Program-made: the position numbers and the translations under genes
The notes under the pieces: model-generated
What the model was told of the DNA's origin: nothing
What the model saw: the letters and a program-made list of their open reading frames with translations, nothing else
The model's database searches: none
Shown: one piece after another, positions 12,201 through 27,200 of the stretch
Position numbering within the stretch: the stretch's first letter is position 1
Layout of the letters: each line of letters starts with the position of its first letter
Source of the DNA: Atrichornis clamosus
Taxonomy: Eukaryota > Chordata > Aves > Passeriformes > Menuridae
Direction: 5' to 3'
Assembly: GCA_013400975.1 (NCBI GenBank)
Contig: WBMZ01003295.1
Location: forward strand, 62,001 to 126,000
DNA length: 64,000 nucleotides

Positions 12201-15200
12201 CTTATCTCAGTGCATAATGAAGAAAGGTCAATATCTGCTTAACAGAAGGAGAAACTAAAGTACAGGAAGGTAAAGTGATTTGATTGTGGCTTAACACCTA
12301 GGGTGTCACAACCAAGGAGCCAAGTCGGAACTACATTACAGAGGCTTTGAGCGCTGTTTCCTGCTACCCAACAGCTATCTGGAGACCTGTGCAAAGGGAA
12401 TTCTGCCTCTGTTCTCCTCCCAAGGATGCCTGCCAAAAAAGGTGCTACTGCTGGCATTTTCCTAACAGAGACCACAGACTGGTTTTTCCACCTGTATAGG
12501 CTGATGCTTTCCAGGTCAGGATGAAGACATGAGGATGAGGTAGTTGTAAGTAGCTATTGTGTAAAGTCCATTTTCTGCAAAAGTGGAGGACTAATTTGCA
12601 TTTAGCACTTGGAACTCTTCAAACTCTACCAGTGTTTCTGTCTCCCATCTGAGGATCTCATTGGGATATAAGAGGGACACAGTCACAGAAAAAAAATAGC
12701 ATATAAGAAGGGGGAAAATGTCACATCCAAGTGACAGTTTCATGTCTGAAGTGTTAAACCATTGTTCCTAGTTGCCACTAAAGACTCGGAAGAGAAGTTA
12801 GCAAATACATAAATCAGCCAATCCATTTTCATACTTTGACAGTCTGGGCCCTTGGGAGACTCTGCTGTGACTCTCTGTTCTAGTGTTGCATTTCACATTA
12901 ATTTGAAATGCTGAAGAGAAGAGTCCTTGAGTCTGCTTTGTAAGTTTTGTATCTGCCATTGTCTCTGCTGCTGCTCTGCTGCAGATAGAGGCTGGAAGTG
13001 GGGCTGGCACAGATGCTGTGGTGACTGGAACTGAAAAGCTGGCTTGGAAGGATCTGTCTGAAACGTGGGGCAGATTGCAGTGGTCTCAGCTACTCTGCAG
13101 CTGTTAGTTTGACACAAATGTTAATGCACAGTGGTTTTGATGAATTTAAAGGGAGTTTCAAATACAGATCCTTTTCAGAAACTGTATGTTGATTTTGCAA
13201 ATCAACGTTGTCAAATAAAGTTTAAAATGTATCCATGAGTGCTGAGCAGAAATTGGTAATGCATCACCTGTCTGTAATTTACTAGAAAGTTTCAAAGTGT
13301 CAACATCCTGCTTTAGACAGAGGATTTAGTGTGGAGCCTTAGTTATGCTCTGCCAGGGATGCTGTGTAAGTTTTGGACAGTAGTGCAACAAAACTGGAAA
13401 GCATCCTTAACTTGACCTGGTGAGTTTGTCCGTATTTTTTCAGGTGTATCAATCTAATAAAAACTCACTTGTCTGACAGATTTTGCCTCTCTTACCCTTA
13501 AATTGTAATAGCTGTAACTGTAACATAAATCTGAGCTATACAAGAGATGCAGATGCATAGTCAGGGTAGGGAGGTGAGTGAAAGAGCCATCGTTCTCAAT
13601 ATGGCTGTTAACTGTGGAGAGGTTTTGGGGGCTTTTTCCTCCCAATGAGACTGGGAGATACAGAAGTATTTTGTAGAAGACAGTTATTCCTGCCATTCCT
13701 AGTAAGAAACTATTCTGGTGTTTGGCATCTGCCAAGAGAGCGAATTTTAGCAAAAATTAGAATACTTAGTTAAAACACAGTATGTGAACATAATGCAAAA
13801 CTACAGTCTCATGTGGGTAGTTTGAACAGTTAATAGTATTCTTCAAAATCAAAAGGAGAAAAAAAAGTCTTGTAGATTGTGCTGAATTTCTGGAAGACCT
13901 TGTGTTTAATTAATATTAATTCCTAAGGTTATTAACAGATTTACTTTTAAAATTCTCTGAAAATTAAGGCTGTTCTCAGGGAGTACAGTAATTGTGCAGA
14001 GAACATGTTATTATTCACCGCTTAAAGGAAACCTAGCAACCTTTGATTTGTGTGCAAAGCTCAACTTGTTTTCAAAAGAGCTGATATGGTGGTAACAGAT
14101 GGTAGAAGGAGCAGCAGCTCTGATTGCAAAACTGCTTTGAAGCCCAGTTTTTACTGTTTTCCCCTCTTTGTATGAGAAAATGAGGGTCCCCTGAATTAAC
14201 CTCTGTGATTCTCCTTTTTGATATTTCTGGTGCAGATACATTTCGCCCGGGTAATTTAAGCTCCCTTTCCTGTCCCAAGCCAACTCGCGTGTGCTGTGGC
14301 TGGGAGTGAAGGGGCAGCTGCTGCAGTTCCACACTGGTTGAGAGGAAGCTTTTGGACCTCAGGATTGCACAGAACAGGGGAATGGCTGCTTTCTGCCCTG
14401 GTAAAACAACACCTAGAGTTTTCAGTGGTTAGATTTTCTTGCCCTTGATCAGTTGTCCGGTATCTACAGTTATCCCAAGATGTATAAAAGAAATGTCTAG
14501 TACTGTTCATGAATTTGTTTAGATGACTCTAAAGTTGTACCATGTAAGGCAGGAGGGTAACCTAAACATTTTCCATGTGCTGAGTTTCTGCTGCAAAATG
14601 TTAATGCAGGGTTTGGATGGAGTCCAGTAAACTGCCTGAGACTTTTTAAAAAAAAAGAACAAAAAGACCCCATAATGGCACTGTACCATGTTCCTTCACT
14701 TTGATATAATTAATGTTATTAATCACAGTCCTTTTCCTCTTCATTAATGGGGACAAATAAAAACTGTTGTGCAGAATGAAATATGGATTTGAGAGAATGT
14801 GAGTTGTGGACTTCATCCTCTTCAGAAGAGGATGAACCCTTCATTTGTGGCACCACTTTACAGCCACTTTCCCTCACATATAAACTTAATGAAGCTTTGC
14901 TAAATAACAAATTCTCTGAGTTCATGAAACAGTAATTGTCACGTGGCAGGTGGGAAAAAATAGGATTCTGAAATAATCAAGTGCAAATGTAGCTAGAAAG
15001 AATTGCAGAGCACCACACAATTTTGAGCTGACTTCTATAATATTTTAAACTTTAATTTAATATGTTTAAATAACATGTTTATAATAATAAATTAGTGATT
15101 TAACTAATGTGTCTTCTTTAGAAGCTGCTACATATTTCTGGAGGCAAAAGGCAGAGCTGTTAAAGGACTGTAAAAAAGATCTTTTTGCACCATGTCTAAG

Positions 15201-18200
15201 CTAACCAAAAATACATCTTTCTTGGGAGTTATGACTAATCTAAGTCATCTCTGTGGGACAGGAATGTTTGAAGTGGAAATGGGAGTAGCTGCAATTTCTC
15301 CTTGGCATCTTTTCTTACCAGTAACAGGAATGAGGATTTGGGCACACAGTTTGATTGGCTCTTCCAGGTGGTTTCTTGCTGCTGACTCTCCTGCTGGTAT
15401 TGGAAATTTGCTGAAATGGGAAAAAAAGTACAGGAGTGGTCAATACAGTTTGGGAGATTAAAGAAATGTTGTACTGGAAAGAAAAAACCTGTCTTTTCCA
15501 TTTCTTTCTTTTCTCTTCCTCACTGTTTGCTCATTATAATTACATTGGATTACATAATGACATCCCCACTGCAGTGGAAAGAGGGAGGTACAAAGCCTGT
15601 TACCAGCATGTCTTGGAGCATCAACCCCAAAGGTCTGAACCAGAGTGTGTGTGGAAATACCACTCCCTGTGCATGTACAGGTGCTTTATCCACAGGAATT
15701 CAGCTGAATCTTGGGCTCTTTTTAACGGAGCTTCCCTTGAACTTAAACAATATTGGCTACATATGGTAAGGAATATTTCTGTGGGAGTAAGTCACTGTCA
15801 CATCAACTGTAAATTCTGCTTCTGTGCCCTGCACTTACTCTCTGAGGTGTTTTATTTCCAACACAAAGAGTTACTCAAGGCAGATGATGCTCTTTACAAA
15901 TGCAGTGTTCGTGCTTTTGTTTTTAGGGAGAGAAGGGTTTTTTTCCCCAGAGCATGCAGGGGTGCTTTCAGGCTGGTTAGTTTTTCTTCATAATATGCCC
16001 ATCATTAGTGTGGTTCTTGTCATGACTGTGAATTTGTTTGCTGTAGAGCTCTATACCTTGGAGACTTACCCTCTTCAGAAGAGCAATGCAGGAAGCAATA
16101 CTTCGGTTCACATTTATTTCAGTGGCAAAACTGACACATTCAGGGTCACCTCAGTGGATGAAATGGATGGTTTTGCTCATTTACAGCCCAGGATGGGATT
16201 AAACTGTGCTGGCTGAAGCTGGAGCTAGGCTGTGGAGACCCCATCTCCCTGAAGGAGTCTGAGTGTTGCAGAGAGGTTATTTACCTTTCCCAGCTCTGGA
16301 TTTATTGGCCACATGTAGACTGTGGGGTGACAGACTCTGTGGAGAACTGTCTCCAGGAGCATGCCAAAATCTTAGCTCTGATCTGGTTTACATACCAGGA
16401 TTTGCTTCCCCTGAAGGAAGAGGCAGTGGCATATGCTTAGACTTGTTTGTATATAACCCCTTTGCTTTGGAGGATATGCATTTAAGAAACTGTCTATTTT
16501 GGACTTTTTTTTTTGAGTGGCTCCCTCTTGGCAATGTGAAGCTTCTAGAAAATGTCACTAAAGCTTAAGTTCTCCTCATAACAAACCTTTTGCTTTTGTG
16601 TACATATGAGTGGTCAATATTTGTGACTCTAGATTGGTTCTTTAGTCAAGTGAGATTTCTCATGCATGGCCCAAATTTTTAATCATTAAAGAACATTTCC
16701 TTCCAAGCACTTGGTGATTTACTAACACAGCAATGACCTGTTTGAAGCTGGTTTTCAAGCTGGTATTGAAATACCCCAGTACTGAGGTAGCATTCCCATG
16801 GGTTTTGTTTAAGTATCTGTTGATGCTTTTCTTGACATCCAGATGTGATAGAATTGTTTTGCACTGCTGGGACAGATGTGTGTAAACATAAACTCTTAGG
16901 AGACAGGTATTTGTCAAGTTTGCAGCTTTGTATACTTACTGTGCTACCATATGGCAAACATGAGATGTGCAAGAATTTCCAGTTAGCTCAAGAAATTCCC
17001 ATGATAGCAAGCAATGTGATTGAATTTAAAGTTATTTTCCCTTGCTGTAGCTCTAAAGTTTTAGCTGTTGCTGCCTATTAATTTCTTTTTTCTTGTCAAC
17101 ATGAATCTTTCTGCCATAACCTTGTTGGCTTAATTTCTGTCATGAGCAGTTTATTACCTGCTCCCAGTCTCAGGGAGGACAGACCATCCTTAGTCATATA
17201 GGACTAGCTTTTGCAAAACAATTCTGGGAATATACCCAGTTTTGCATGGCACGGAACAGCCCCAGCAGGGTCTCTCCACCAGATTATACTAATATGCTAT
17301 GGCGTTGAGATGAAATCTTTTAATAAAAAGTACTTTTGTGCACTGGACACAGCCAGTACTTGGAAAATGAACGTTCAGAGCTGTCAGTTTTGCACTTATT
17401 TAATTTACATGTAGGGGACAAATATAAACATGTAGCAGCAGAAACTGGCCTTTAGGATTCCAAACACACCCGTAGTAGGCTTTCCCTGTTAAGGGAAAAA
17501 GGCTCTTTCCCATCTGTAATGAGCTTTTTATGCCCCCCTCCCAAGAACAAACAAGATGTAATTGTCAGTGGTGTAGTAGGGATCTGAACTCACTCTCAGC
17601 TTCCCAAAGTTTGTCTAGTTTGATTTTTGCAAATGTAGTCAGAATTGGAATATATCTTGCGTATTTCAGCATAATTTTGGAAAATGCTAATTTGTTTATG
17701 TGAAAATTATATAACTGGGACACTTTATTAAGCCATAATTAGGTTCTCTCAGTTTTAATTTTACCTCTAGGTAACACTAGCGTTTAATAGGATATCACAT
17801 ACCTTTTTCCTCTTACAATAATCTCATTTTAAAACATTGGGACCTTATACTTAGATATTACCTTCCTGTACATTTCCATAGACATAGAGGAGTGGTTCAT
17901 GGCACAGCTAAGACTGTACAATGATATTTAGAAAGCAGCATCTGAAGTAGGTAATTCAAGAGGGTAATTCAATGAATGTGTTATTGACACAGAGCTACCA
18001 ATGCAGAGCAGCTGAGGTGAACTTAAGTCAGGCTTATGGTGACAGAGCCACTCTGGCTTATTTGTTTACATAAATTTTCTTTGTAAATGTGAATTTAGAA
18101 GTTTCTTCTGTGTTAAGCAGCTAAAATTATATTCGTGAAGTGCTGACTTGGTTTGGTGGCAGTAGAGCCTTCCTGCCAAGATCCACGTTGGAGGCTGCAC

Positions 18201-21200
18201 TGAAGGCTCAGCGTTGTCTTCCTGTGGGGCTGCCACGTCACTTTCCAGCCAAGTCACCACAATATAACATACCCTGGAAAATGGAGCAGTCTAAAAGTAG
18301 CTACAGTATTTGGCCACACAAAAGAATGTTTTTATGCAGAATTATAGGGCTTGTAATATTTCAGGTCAAGTAGTTTTCCTGTCTGCACAACCCATAGTCC
18401 TCGTCCATCTGTGAAATACTAAATTAGACTGAATAAACAGATTTTTCTTACTATTTTACTTCAGATCGTCCTTAATACAGAAGTGCTTCTACTGTAGATG
18501 GGAACTGACTGGGAGGCTGCAAAGGTATTTATTTACTCTCCCAGTAGTTGTCACAAATATTTGCCTCCGTTATGATTATATACCAAATATATTCTGTTTA
18601 GTGGTTTCCATCAGTACTGCCACTCAAAAGAAACCTCAAACCCCCCAAAGTCAAAAAAGCTGGAGGAAATGTGAAATCTGGGAGACAAGCTGCTTTGGAT
18701 GCACTTCCATGCTGGCACTTTCCAAGGAAATTCTAATTATGTTAATGTCTTCAGCTCTTGTTTTTGAGCTTTATATTTTTTACTTAGCAGAGTGTTTATG
18801 AAAGCCCCTCTCCTTTCCCGTGGGACTGTGTGTTCCAGCAGAGCCCTGGGGCACCGTCCCTGTGGGCATTTTCTGTGCTAAACCCACCCCCCACTCCCCC
18901 ATGCAGCACAGTCAGGATTTATCCTGGGCCATTTCTTGCCATTCTTTGACAGCAAAAGATCCCAGGTCCCTTTCGGAACAGATCTGTGCACACCAGCACA
19001 CGATACAATACTTATTTATGATTAATGGAAGTTAGTATGATCCTATGCATAAACTGGTTGAGGAGTACAAGGCACTCCATTAAAGCTGCACAGGAAATTC
19101 TAAAGCCAGTTTGGGTTGACTTCTTTTTCTCAACTGACTGTAATTTATGTTTGAATGTTCAGCTTTTAGACTTCAATCTTTTATGCTTTTTGAATAGAAA
19201 CACTGAAATGATTCCATCTGCTTTAGTCAATAAGGGGGTTATAAGGAGCACATTCCTGCTCTAAGGCAGAACACTTCACGTGTTCAGTATTTTTCTTTGG
19301 GAGTGGTTCCAGGGGATGGCACTGAAGGGTGTGTGACATCCACACTTGTTCTCTGCTGCAGGAGTCACTGCAGATTGGTAATCTAGGGGAGACTTCTTAT
19401 AGTTCTCAGCATTGAAGAGAAACCCTGATTTTGAATTACTAAATTTGGTAAATATGGTTCATACACTTGCCTGTCCTAGACAGTAGAGGAAATAAACTGT
19501 TTCCCACTTTTCTATTGGAATGCCATATGTTGCGTAAGAGTTGGAGAGAGAGCTCCTTACGATTCAGCAGTGACACTGAGGCATTCAGGCCCAGGCAGCC
19601 TGAGGGAGGAGGGAGAGGTCTGTGTAGGGAAGCTCCTGCAGCAGTCCCTGACAGCCACCCAGCAGAGCCCATCCCCTGAAACTGCTGCAGTCTCGTGGGT
19701 TTAGGAGAATCTCCTCATGTGGGGGTGGATGCAGCAGTGACTGCCTGTATTTTCCTTGTCTCCCTCTGCCTCCTTAAGCAGGTTAGCTGAATGGGAACAG
19801 CAATAAGAACACCATCAATATCCATCTGGAAAACCATTTTATAAAAGGACTGAACAGACCAAGGAGAGAATAATGCCAGTTGTTTATTACCTGCTCCCCT
19901 GGCTGGCACAAACCCTCAAAGTTAACAAGGCATTGTTAAGTACAAATGACTTCTAAATTCACTTACTGCAAAGCTGACTTTTCAGTTATAAAAATGAATC
20001 AGATGTTTCTTGGATAGCTGAAAACCAAAAAAACCAACCAAGCTGACAAAATTGTGTTCGTATGAAATGGAGCTCTGCTTGTTATTTAGAGGTGTCAGAT
20101 AAAATTTGAGCCTAGTCTTGTGAAGGAGAGTCATCTGTGGTGGTGTTTTCTGAGCCCTGGGCACAGCTTTCCTCTGTGGGCATTTTCTTTAATTCATGCA
20201 CTGTTGCCACATTAACTGTCAACAAGAAAACCATACACTCAAACTAGTTTCTTGCCACAATCCAAAACTTGATCCCCTTATCACTGGGAATTTTGATTTG
20301 CAGCTAAGTCGTGAACGGCTGCAATCCTCAATAGAGTTTAAAACCTAAACCAGAACTTGATTCTAATTTGCTTGGGTGTCTACCTGCAAGTATATTTTTA
20401 AAAGATTGTAGGTTAAGATATAGATGAGGAATATTACTACATCCTGACTTCCTGGAAGCCCTTCCTATTCTTTGTGGCCCATGTTGTATTTCATCTGCTT
20501 GACAGGCATGGGAGCTGCTGCTGTGAGCTGAAGGATGTAAACATTGCTGAGGCGCACCAAAGTCCCCAACATTTTTGTAGAAGAATGTAAAAAAAATCCA
20601 TCAAAATCCAAAACTTGCTGTGGAATGGATAAAACACAGTTTAAATCAATATTTATTTCATGTTTCATCCTTTGCCCTGGACTCCTTTGGCATTTTTTCC
20701 TTTTGCATTGTAGTTGTACACAGATACAAGAATTAGGCTGCTGTCAGTATTAGTTTTGTAAGGCACTTGAGTGGTGGGCCTGAATCTTGCACAGGAACAA
20801 GGGCTGGGACGGGGAACCAGCGGGACTGCGAACAGGATAAAGTAAAATTTTTGTATGTGTTGTAGATCAAAATCAAAACACTGAACATGGTAATCTGGAA
20901 GGTGTCAGTGTGCTGGCAGCAAGCCCCAGTAAGACCAGTCAGCTCCAGTGTGTGTCTCTGGCGGTTTTGTGTCCATATGTGTTTTCAAAATGGATTTGGC
21001 TGGAAAGAGTGGTGGAAAAGGCTGGTACCGTGTACAGAGGCCACACAGACGGGCTTGGAAGTAGAGTTGTACGAGCTCTTCCATTAATCACCTTTTTATT
21101 TCTTCCCTTCCAGGTGCAAGTGGGAAGTACACCTCAGGACCAAAGAATTGTGGGATACATTTCCTGCACTCACTTGCAAGCTATTGCAGGTACTGTCCTA

Positions 21201-24200
21201 GGATACTTACCTTAGATTGTCCTGTTTCCAGGCCTGTGGTGTTATCCTTGTGCTCAGGCAGTGAGAGCATTGCCCCACCCCTGCTTCTGACAAAGTGCAG
21301 CAAGAGACAAGTATTCCCAACCCTTCAGGTTTTCAGTCACAGAGTAATTATCATGGGGCACAAACAAAAAATATCCCTTGAGAACTTCTCTTTGCTCCCT
21401 CTTTATCAAATACTGACATTCTAAAAATACATTACTATTGTTGTTAGTCAGCAGCACTTAACAACCCCTATTGTGAGTATCAGCATATAAACCAAAATTT
21501 CTTTATAACTAAGTTGGGAGTAATCAGAAGATTCATGTTGGGACAGTAATTCTAGCTGCTGATTTCTGGTGGGAAAAGCCAAAATTCTCTAGCTTTTGAC
21601 CTGCAAATATCATCCATAAATGACTAGCAAGTTAATGTACTCACTGGAAAATTCTCTTGGTCATGCTTAAAAGTAGTTCTATACTTAGAGTAGGTGTAGG
21701 AATAAAAGCCAAATCTACAAACCTTTACTTTGAGTATGATCAGAATTTCATTTAGCCAGAGGGGGGTTGGATATCCTTCATTTACTTAACATGACTGTGA
21801 TTCTTGTGCTCCTGGATGCTGGAGAGCAGGACAGCCCTGTCAGACTGTCTGCTGACAGCCCATGTGCTGGGGACCAAGGCAAGACAGGGATGCACATGGA
21901 TGGTGGAACTTGGAGCACGGCTCAGTTACCCTGCCAGGCAGCTGCTGTTCCTGCTTCAGTCAGAGAGGGACTTGGGAACAAAACTGCCAGTCCCTCAAGT
22001 GCATTAGAGAGACTCGATGGTTCCAAAAAAGATTAATGAATTTTTCAGCTACTTTTTAACAATGTAACATCCCTCTCTGCTTTTCTATTTTTAACTTACG
22101 GTAATGTACTATGAGACTGCTGTTTGGAGTTGAGATTTGTTGCTATTCCAGTTTAGTATAGTTTTCGAGTTTTGGGGGTTTTTTCAGTTTTCAGTAGTTT
22201 TTTTCTTTTTTTCAGTAGTTTTCAGTCCTGTTCCTTTTTACTACCTCGTCATGTATTCTCAGTCCTTGATAACCACATTGTGAAATCCCTAAAATATTAA
22301 AGAGGAAGAGCAGGGAGGGAAGAAGAATGGGGAAGTAATGTTCTATTTTCAAAGTCAACCTAAAGCTTCTTCAAGGGTAAAACACAACCTTTCATTTTCC
22401 TACTTCATATTTTTAGGATTATCTGGTTCAAATTACATTCAAATAGAGCAGGCAATGATTTAAGAGCCTGTCCTCAGATATATAATATTTTTTTATATAA
22501 TGAAATAGAAAACTAAAGTTCACAAGTTCGGCAGAGCTGTGCTTTCTGATTTGCATCATCTGGTTCATAACATTTCACACATTAAACAAATTATCAAAAA
22601 AAAAGTTTAACGATGTAAATATGTGTATCTATAAAAACAAGCAGTGTTTAAAAGGTCAGCCATTTAAATCATCCTGTCATACATGGCTGAGTGCAGCCTG
22701 GTTTCCCATGCAGGATACATAAACTTACACTTGACAGTTCTGATACTTACGTAAGTATAAAATGAAATGATCCAACTGCTTGTGACCAGCTACTAATGCT
22801 TTTTCCAGGAGGTGTGCTGGCTAAACTCTGTTCTGAGCAATTACTATTTTTTCAGACTTGACCCTCAACTTTTTCAAGAAACTTTAGAGTTAGATGTAGC
22901 TTTTCCTCTCAGTTCTCTGCCCGATACTGGTTGTTGCTGTGAAGCAGCTCTTCATTACCACTGTGGAAATAGTTGCATTTTAGTGACAAATGAAGGGATC
23001 CTTTAATGAGACTTGATGTAATTATTTTCCATGGGGCTGTTAAATTTACATGATTCTTTTAGGTCTTTTGATTAGTCAGTGATCGATGTTCTGGACAGGT
23101 TTTGCTGCCTTGAGTCCACCCACATCCCAAGTCCCACTGAGTCATGCCTCTCAGACACCCCACCGAGCCATCAATGCCGAGTAAGCCTGGATGCTACCTC
23201 ATAACCTGCTCACATCCTTGTTCTGCATTTAGTAGCCGTTAGAAGTCCAGCTGCTGGGAACCCCCACTTCTCTAGCACCAGTTTCAGGCTCCCAACCTAC
23301 ACACAGCTGAAGCAGACCTCAGCTCAGCACTGAGAAAGCTCTCCCAGTGTTTGACATGGTGGTGGTGCCATCAGGAGTAACTGCAGTGCTAAGCATCGTT
23401 AGGCGGCGATTCCACAGATGTTTCTGAAATAGCAAAGCCATGTATCCACACCAGGGCAGCCTGACCTTGGCCCTCCTCTCAGTTGTGCTACCCCAGCTGC
23501 TTGTAGGCAGTGCTGCACTTGACTGGGGATCTGACCTAGCTGAAAACTAACCCAGCAGAATAAAGGGGGGGGGGTTTGTTCCTTTGAGGTTTTAGGTGGT
23601 TTGTTCTTATTTTGGTTTATTTTGTTTCCTCAGCCTACCCTGGATTAAGTATGTTACAAGTGCAGGAGTCTGCACACAGGTGTTACAGCCTGTCTCGCAG
23701 CTGAACTGAAGCCTTTGGTTTGTGACTTGGGGACAGTCTTTCCTTGTTACTAGGCTTTACATCCTACACTTTATGAGGTTTTTTTGCTTGTCTTCCTCAG
23801 GTTCCCTGCCAGTATAACCCGTATTGCTTACCAGTGCTCCACTTATCTTTTAATTTCCTCTGACTAGGTCTGTAGCTGCTTTGTCCTACCACCACAGTGC
23901 TCCTTCCAATGTCTTTCAGAGCAGGACAGAACAGTCAGTGTACAGTACTTGCCTGAGTTCTGACTAAAGCCAGGGTTTTACTCAAGTGTTTTCAATTTGA
24001 ATGGAAAGGGCAAGCGTGATTATTCTACAAAGAACAAAGGTGAAGTATTTATTTATGCTGTCTGAAGTTTCCCATATTACCCTTTCATCCTTCCACAAAA
24101 TATGAGGCTGAAGGGAACTTTCAGAGAATTTGGAAATGCTGACTGCAGGAACCAGTCACGACGCAATTATGTGCATTTTTCCAGGCCAGTTACTGAGGAA

Positions 24201-27200
24201 AAGAGTGCAGAGCAATTAGCACAAATCTGTATTCTCTGGCTAATCCCTGGTGGCAGTCAGTCAGATCAGTGATTCTATCTGAATGTTTAAGAAGTTGAAC
24301 CTTTTTTGGGAGTTACTACCTAGTTCTCTTCTGCTAATATTTACTGATGCTATTTCACTTCAGCAGCAGTTTCTGAAATATCTGTTTCCCTGAGTGTTCT
24401 GGATGCAAGTTTGGCTTCTCTTCTTCTTGGGTGTCTGATTAGTTCAGTTATCTTCATCTCCAAAGCTATTGATCACTGGGAGCTGCTAAGGCTTGGGTCT
24501 GAGAAGTGACTTCTGCATGTGGGTACGTGCAGTACCTGCTGGGAGCTGCAGTGAGCTGGATAATACAGATCTCAGCCAAGTCATTCACGAGAGGGATCCC
24601 ATCTTGTGTCCTGGAAGTGTAGCTGACTTCATGCCCCAGCTCCCGTAGTGCCCTGCAGAGCAATTACTTCTATGACCTCTAGTGGGGAGAGGCAGGGATG
24701 CTGGGCTGTCACAAGCTCTACGTTTTGCTAAAGATAGATGAAAGTCATGTTTCCAGAGCTCCAAGGCTGCTGTTTGCCTGTCGAGCCCTGAGGTTAAATG
24801 CTGTACAGTGCTGTTCTAAAGGCTCAGCATCCTCAGTGAGAGATGTATGTCACTATGCAGTTAATGCTTTTTTATTAATAACAATGCATGTTATCAGACA
24901 CAACATTTTTTTGCCTGTGTGTCTCTTGTTTTTCTCAAGAGTTTTCTGTTTTGGAGAATTTTACCTTTGTGTGTTTCAGATGAGTTTGCTGCATTCTTCA
25001 CACTGATCTGGGACAGGTTGCTGCCTGAGTTTTATGCCCATGTGGTAATGGATCTGTTTTTTTATTACTCACTTGGTGAATCCATGCCAGATGGACTCAC
25101 AAAAAATGAGAAAAAAAACCCTTGGCCATTCAGGAATATAAAAGCCCATCTGAGGAAATTAAGTAATTTATATAATTGGGACTTTGTGGGGAGCAAGATG
25201 TTACTGCATTCTTGTCAACAAGCACCATGCTTAAAAGTTATGAGGAAACAATGGTAGGCCAGAAGAAAGTACAGCCTAAGGAGAGGAGATAGGAGAGACA
25301 GATTCAGGTGCTGCAAAAGGAGGATAGTCCATGAATTTGAATAAGTTTCACCAGGAATGAGAAAGCTGGGATAGCTTCAGGAGAAGAAAGCTCTGTCCAG
25401 GTGTGCAAATACCTGATGGGAGGGTGTAAGGAACATGGAGGCAGCCTCTCCTCATGGGGGCCCAGTGATGGGATGAGAGGCAGGGGGCACAAACTGAAAT
25501 GCCCTTTAAACAAAGGAAAATGGGTTTTTTTGCAAGGATGACTAAGCACCAGAACAGGCTACCCAGAGTTTATGGAGTCTCCAACCACAGAGGTATTCAA
25601 AACCTGACTGGACATAGTCCTGAGCAACCTGCTGTAGGTGACCCCTGCTTGAAGGGTTGGACTGGGTGATCTCCAGAGGTCCCTTTCACAAGCTCATAGG
25701 TTCTATGAATCCGTAATTTCGCCCGTATCTTTAGCTAAGCAGAATGGATATGTTAGTCACGCACACCTTTTGTAGTGAGTGTCACCTGCTCCAGGCCCTA
25801 TTTATTCCACATGACCTATTTCTGGTGCTTTTGTTTAGCTCCATCGTCACTGTAGGGCTTTCTTGTGCTGTTGTAGCAGGGGCTTTCCCAAGGGTTCCTT
25901 GGTCTGGCTTTGTGTCAAGCTGTGTGATTAGAGATTAGGGACGATGTGAACCTGAGGCACGAGTAACTACAAACTGTAAGTTAGGGAATAGGTCTGGGAA
26001 GCTCTTACATCTGCTTTTATATTATAACCCAACTGGTAAAGATTTGTTGGGAACAGCACAAGCAGAAGAAAAAAGTCAGATTCTTTGCTGTTGGAATTAC
26101 CAGCCTGAAGAGATGAGCCAGTGTCAGAATCTACTTAAAACCCTCTTCCTCTGGTTGTGTTCAAAATTTCTTTTAATTACTTAGCATTGTATCAAATCAT
26201 TCTTGGTTGAATGTTTCTGGTTCTATTTGTATTTAACTGTTGTTTTAACACCTTCCCCCTCACCCCCTGCCCTGAGATGTTCTTGAAATTCCAACCCTTC
26301 CCAGGGTAATAGTGGTAGGAAAGTGAAGCCCTAGTGGCTGGAGTCAGTGCTAATGCAGTGACACTGCTAATGCTGCAGAGCTCGCATGTTAAGAGTCTCT
26401 AAAGAGTCCTGGTGACAGCTGCAGTTGAGACAAGTATTAATAAACTGTGAGGGTGTAGACTTAAATATTCACCATCTCCATAGTGGCCTCTGAAAGCAGC
26501 TCTGGACATACATAACTGATATTTTAATTAGGTCTTACAACTCTACTCAGACTAAGTAATTTTGTATTTGCTGCTTTTCCTTCTGATTGTGGTATTTTGA
26601 AGCAAATCTTTTATTCTGAAGAAAAGTAGCGTTGTTCTGACTTGATATACCTTTTCAAATCTAAAAGAAGCAAAATTATAGCTGTTAACTATGGATACAG
26701 TGAAAACAAAAGAAAAGGAAAGACGATATGGTAAAGAATTGTTTCTAGAATGTGTCTTTCTGCTCTTTTGCCCGCATCAAACTTTTGCTGTAATCATTTT
26801 AAGAGAGAGATACTAATAGTTTTTTATTAACTTCATGTCACCTAATGTGCTTGAAGTTAAGTGTGGTTAGCTGCTGTAATTAAAGAGCTGTTTTGTGCGT
26901 CAAATGGTTCCACAAACAAAAACCATTTGGCAACCAATCAATCTCAGCCCCTTCATATAAAACAGGGCACATCCTGGTGTAACTCCCTGGCAACTGGTGA
27001 AAAGAATCCAGTTTTTTATTTCTGAATTCCTGCCTAGTTAAACCTGTATCTAACACGGACTTCTAAAAATATGAGAACGTACTTCCCATTTAGGCATCCT
27101 TACTTGAACATAAATAGAACCCTTCCTCAGCTGGACTGCTACAGTATGAGTAAGCTGAATTTACCATTGATGTATATTTACTCTTTACGCTTGAAATTTA

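Larger units (their letters stand above)
9203..21113 (+). other. SMPD3: SMPD3 intron between coding exons 1 and 2
   Basis: An 11.9-kb GT-AG intron (gtaaga ... ttccag). It contains a MIR-like SINE remnant (12176-12380), a 25-bp near-palindrome (14812-14836) and otherwise unremarkable AT-rich sequence. The longest open frame (15436-15993, 185 codons) shows no family features and no splice context. Confidence 0.85.

Noticed and set aside
15436..15993. 185-codon open frame on the plus strand
   Set aside because: It lies inside an SMPD3 intron, shows no recognisable domain, and is rich in Phe, Cys and His as expected from translated AT/TG-rich intron. No splice or promoter context supports it.
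24920..25257. Open frame containing LIWDRLLPEFYAHVVMDLF and similar text
   Set aside because: It looks protein-like at first sight but matches no family I recognise, has no splice sites in phase with SMPD3, and lies in an intron just before a CR1 fragment.
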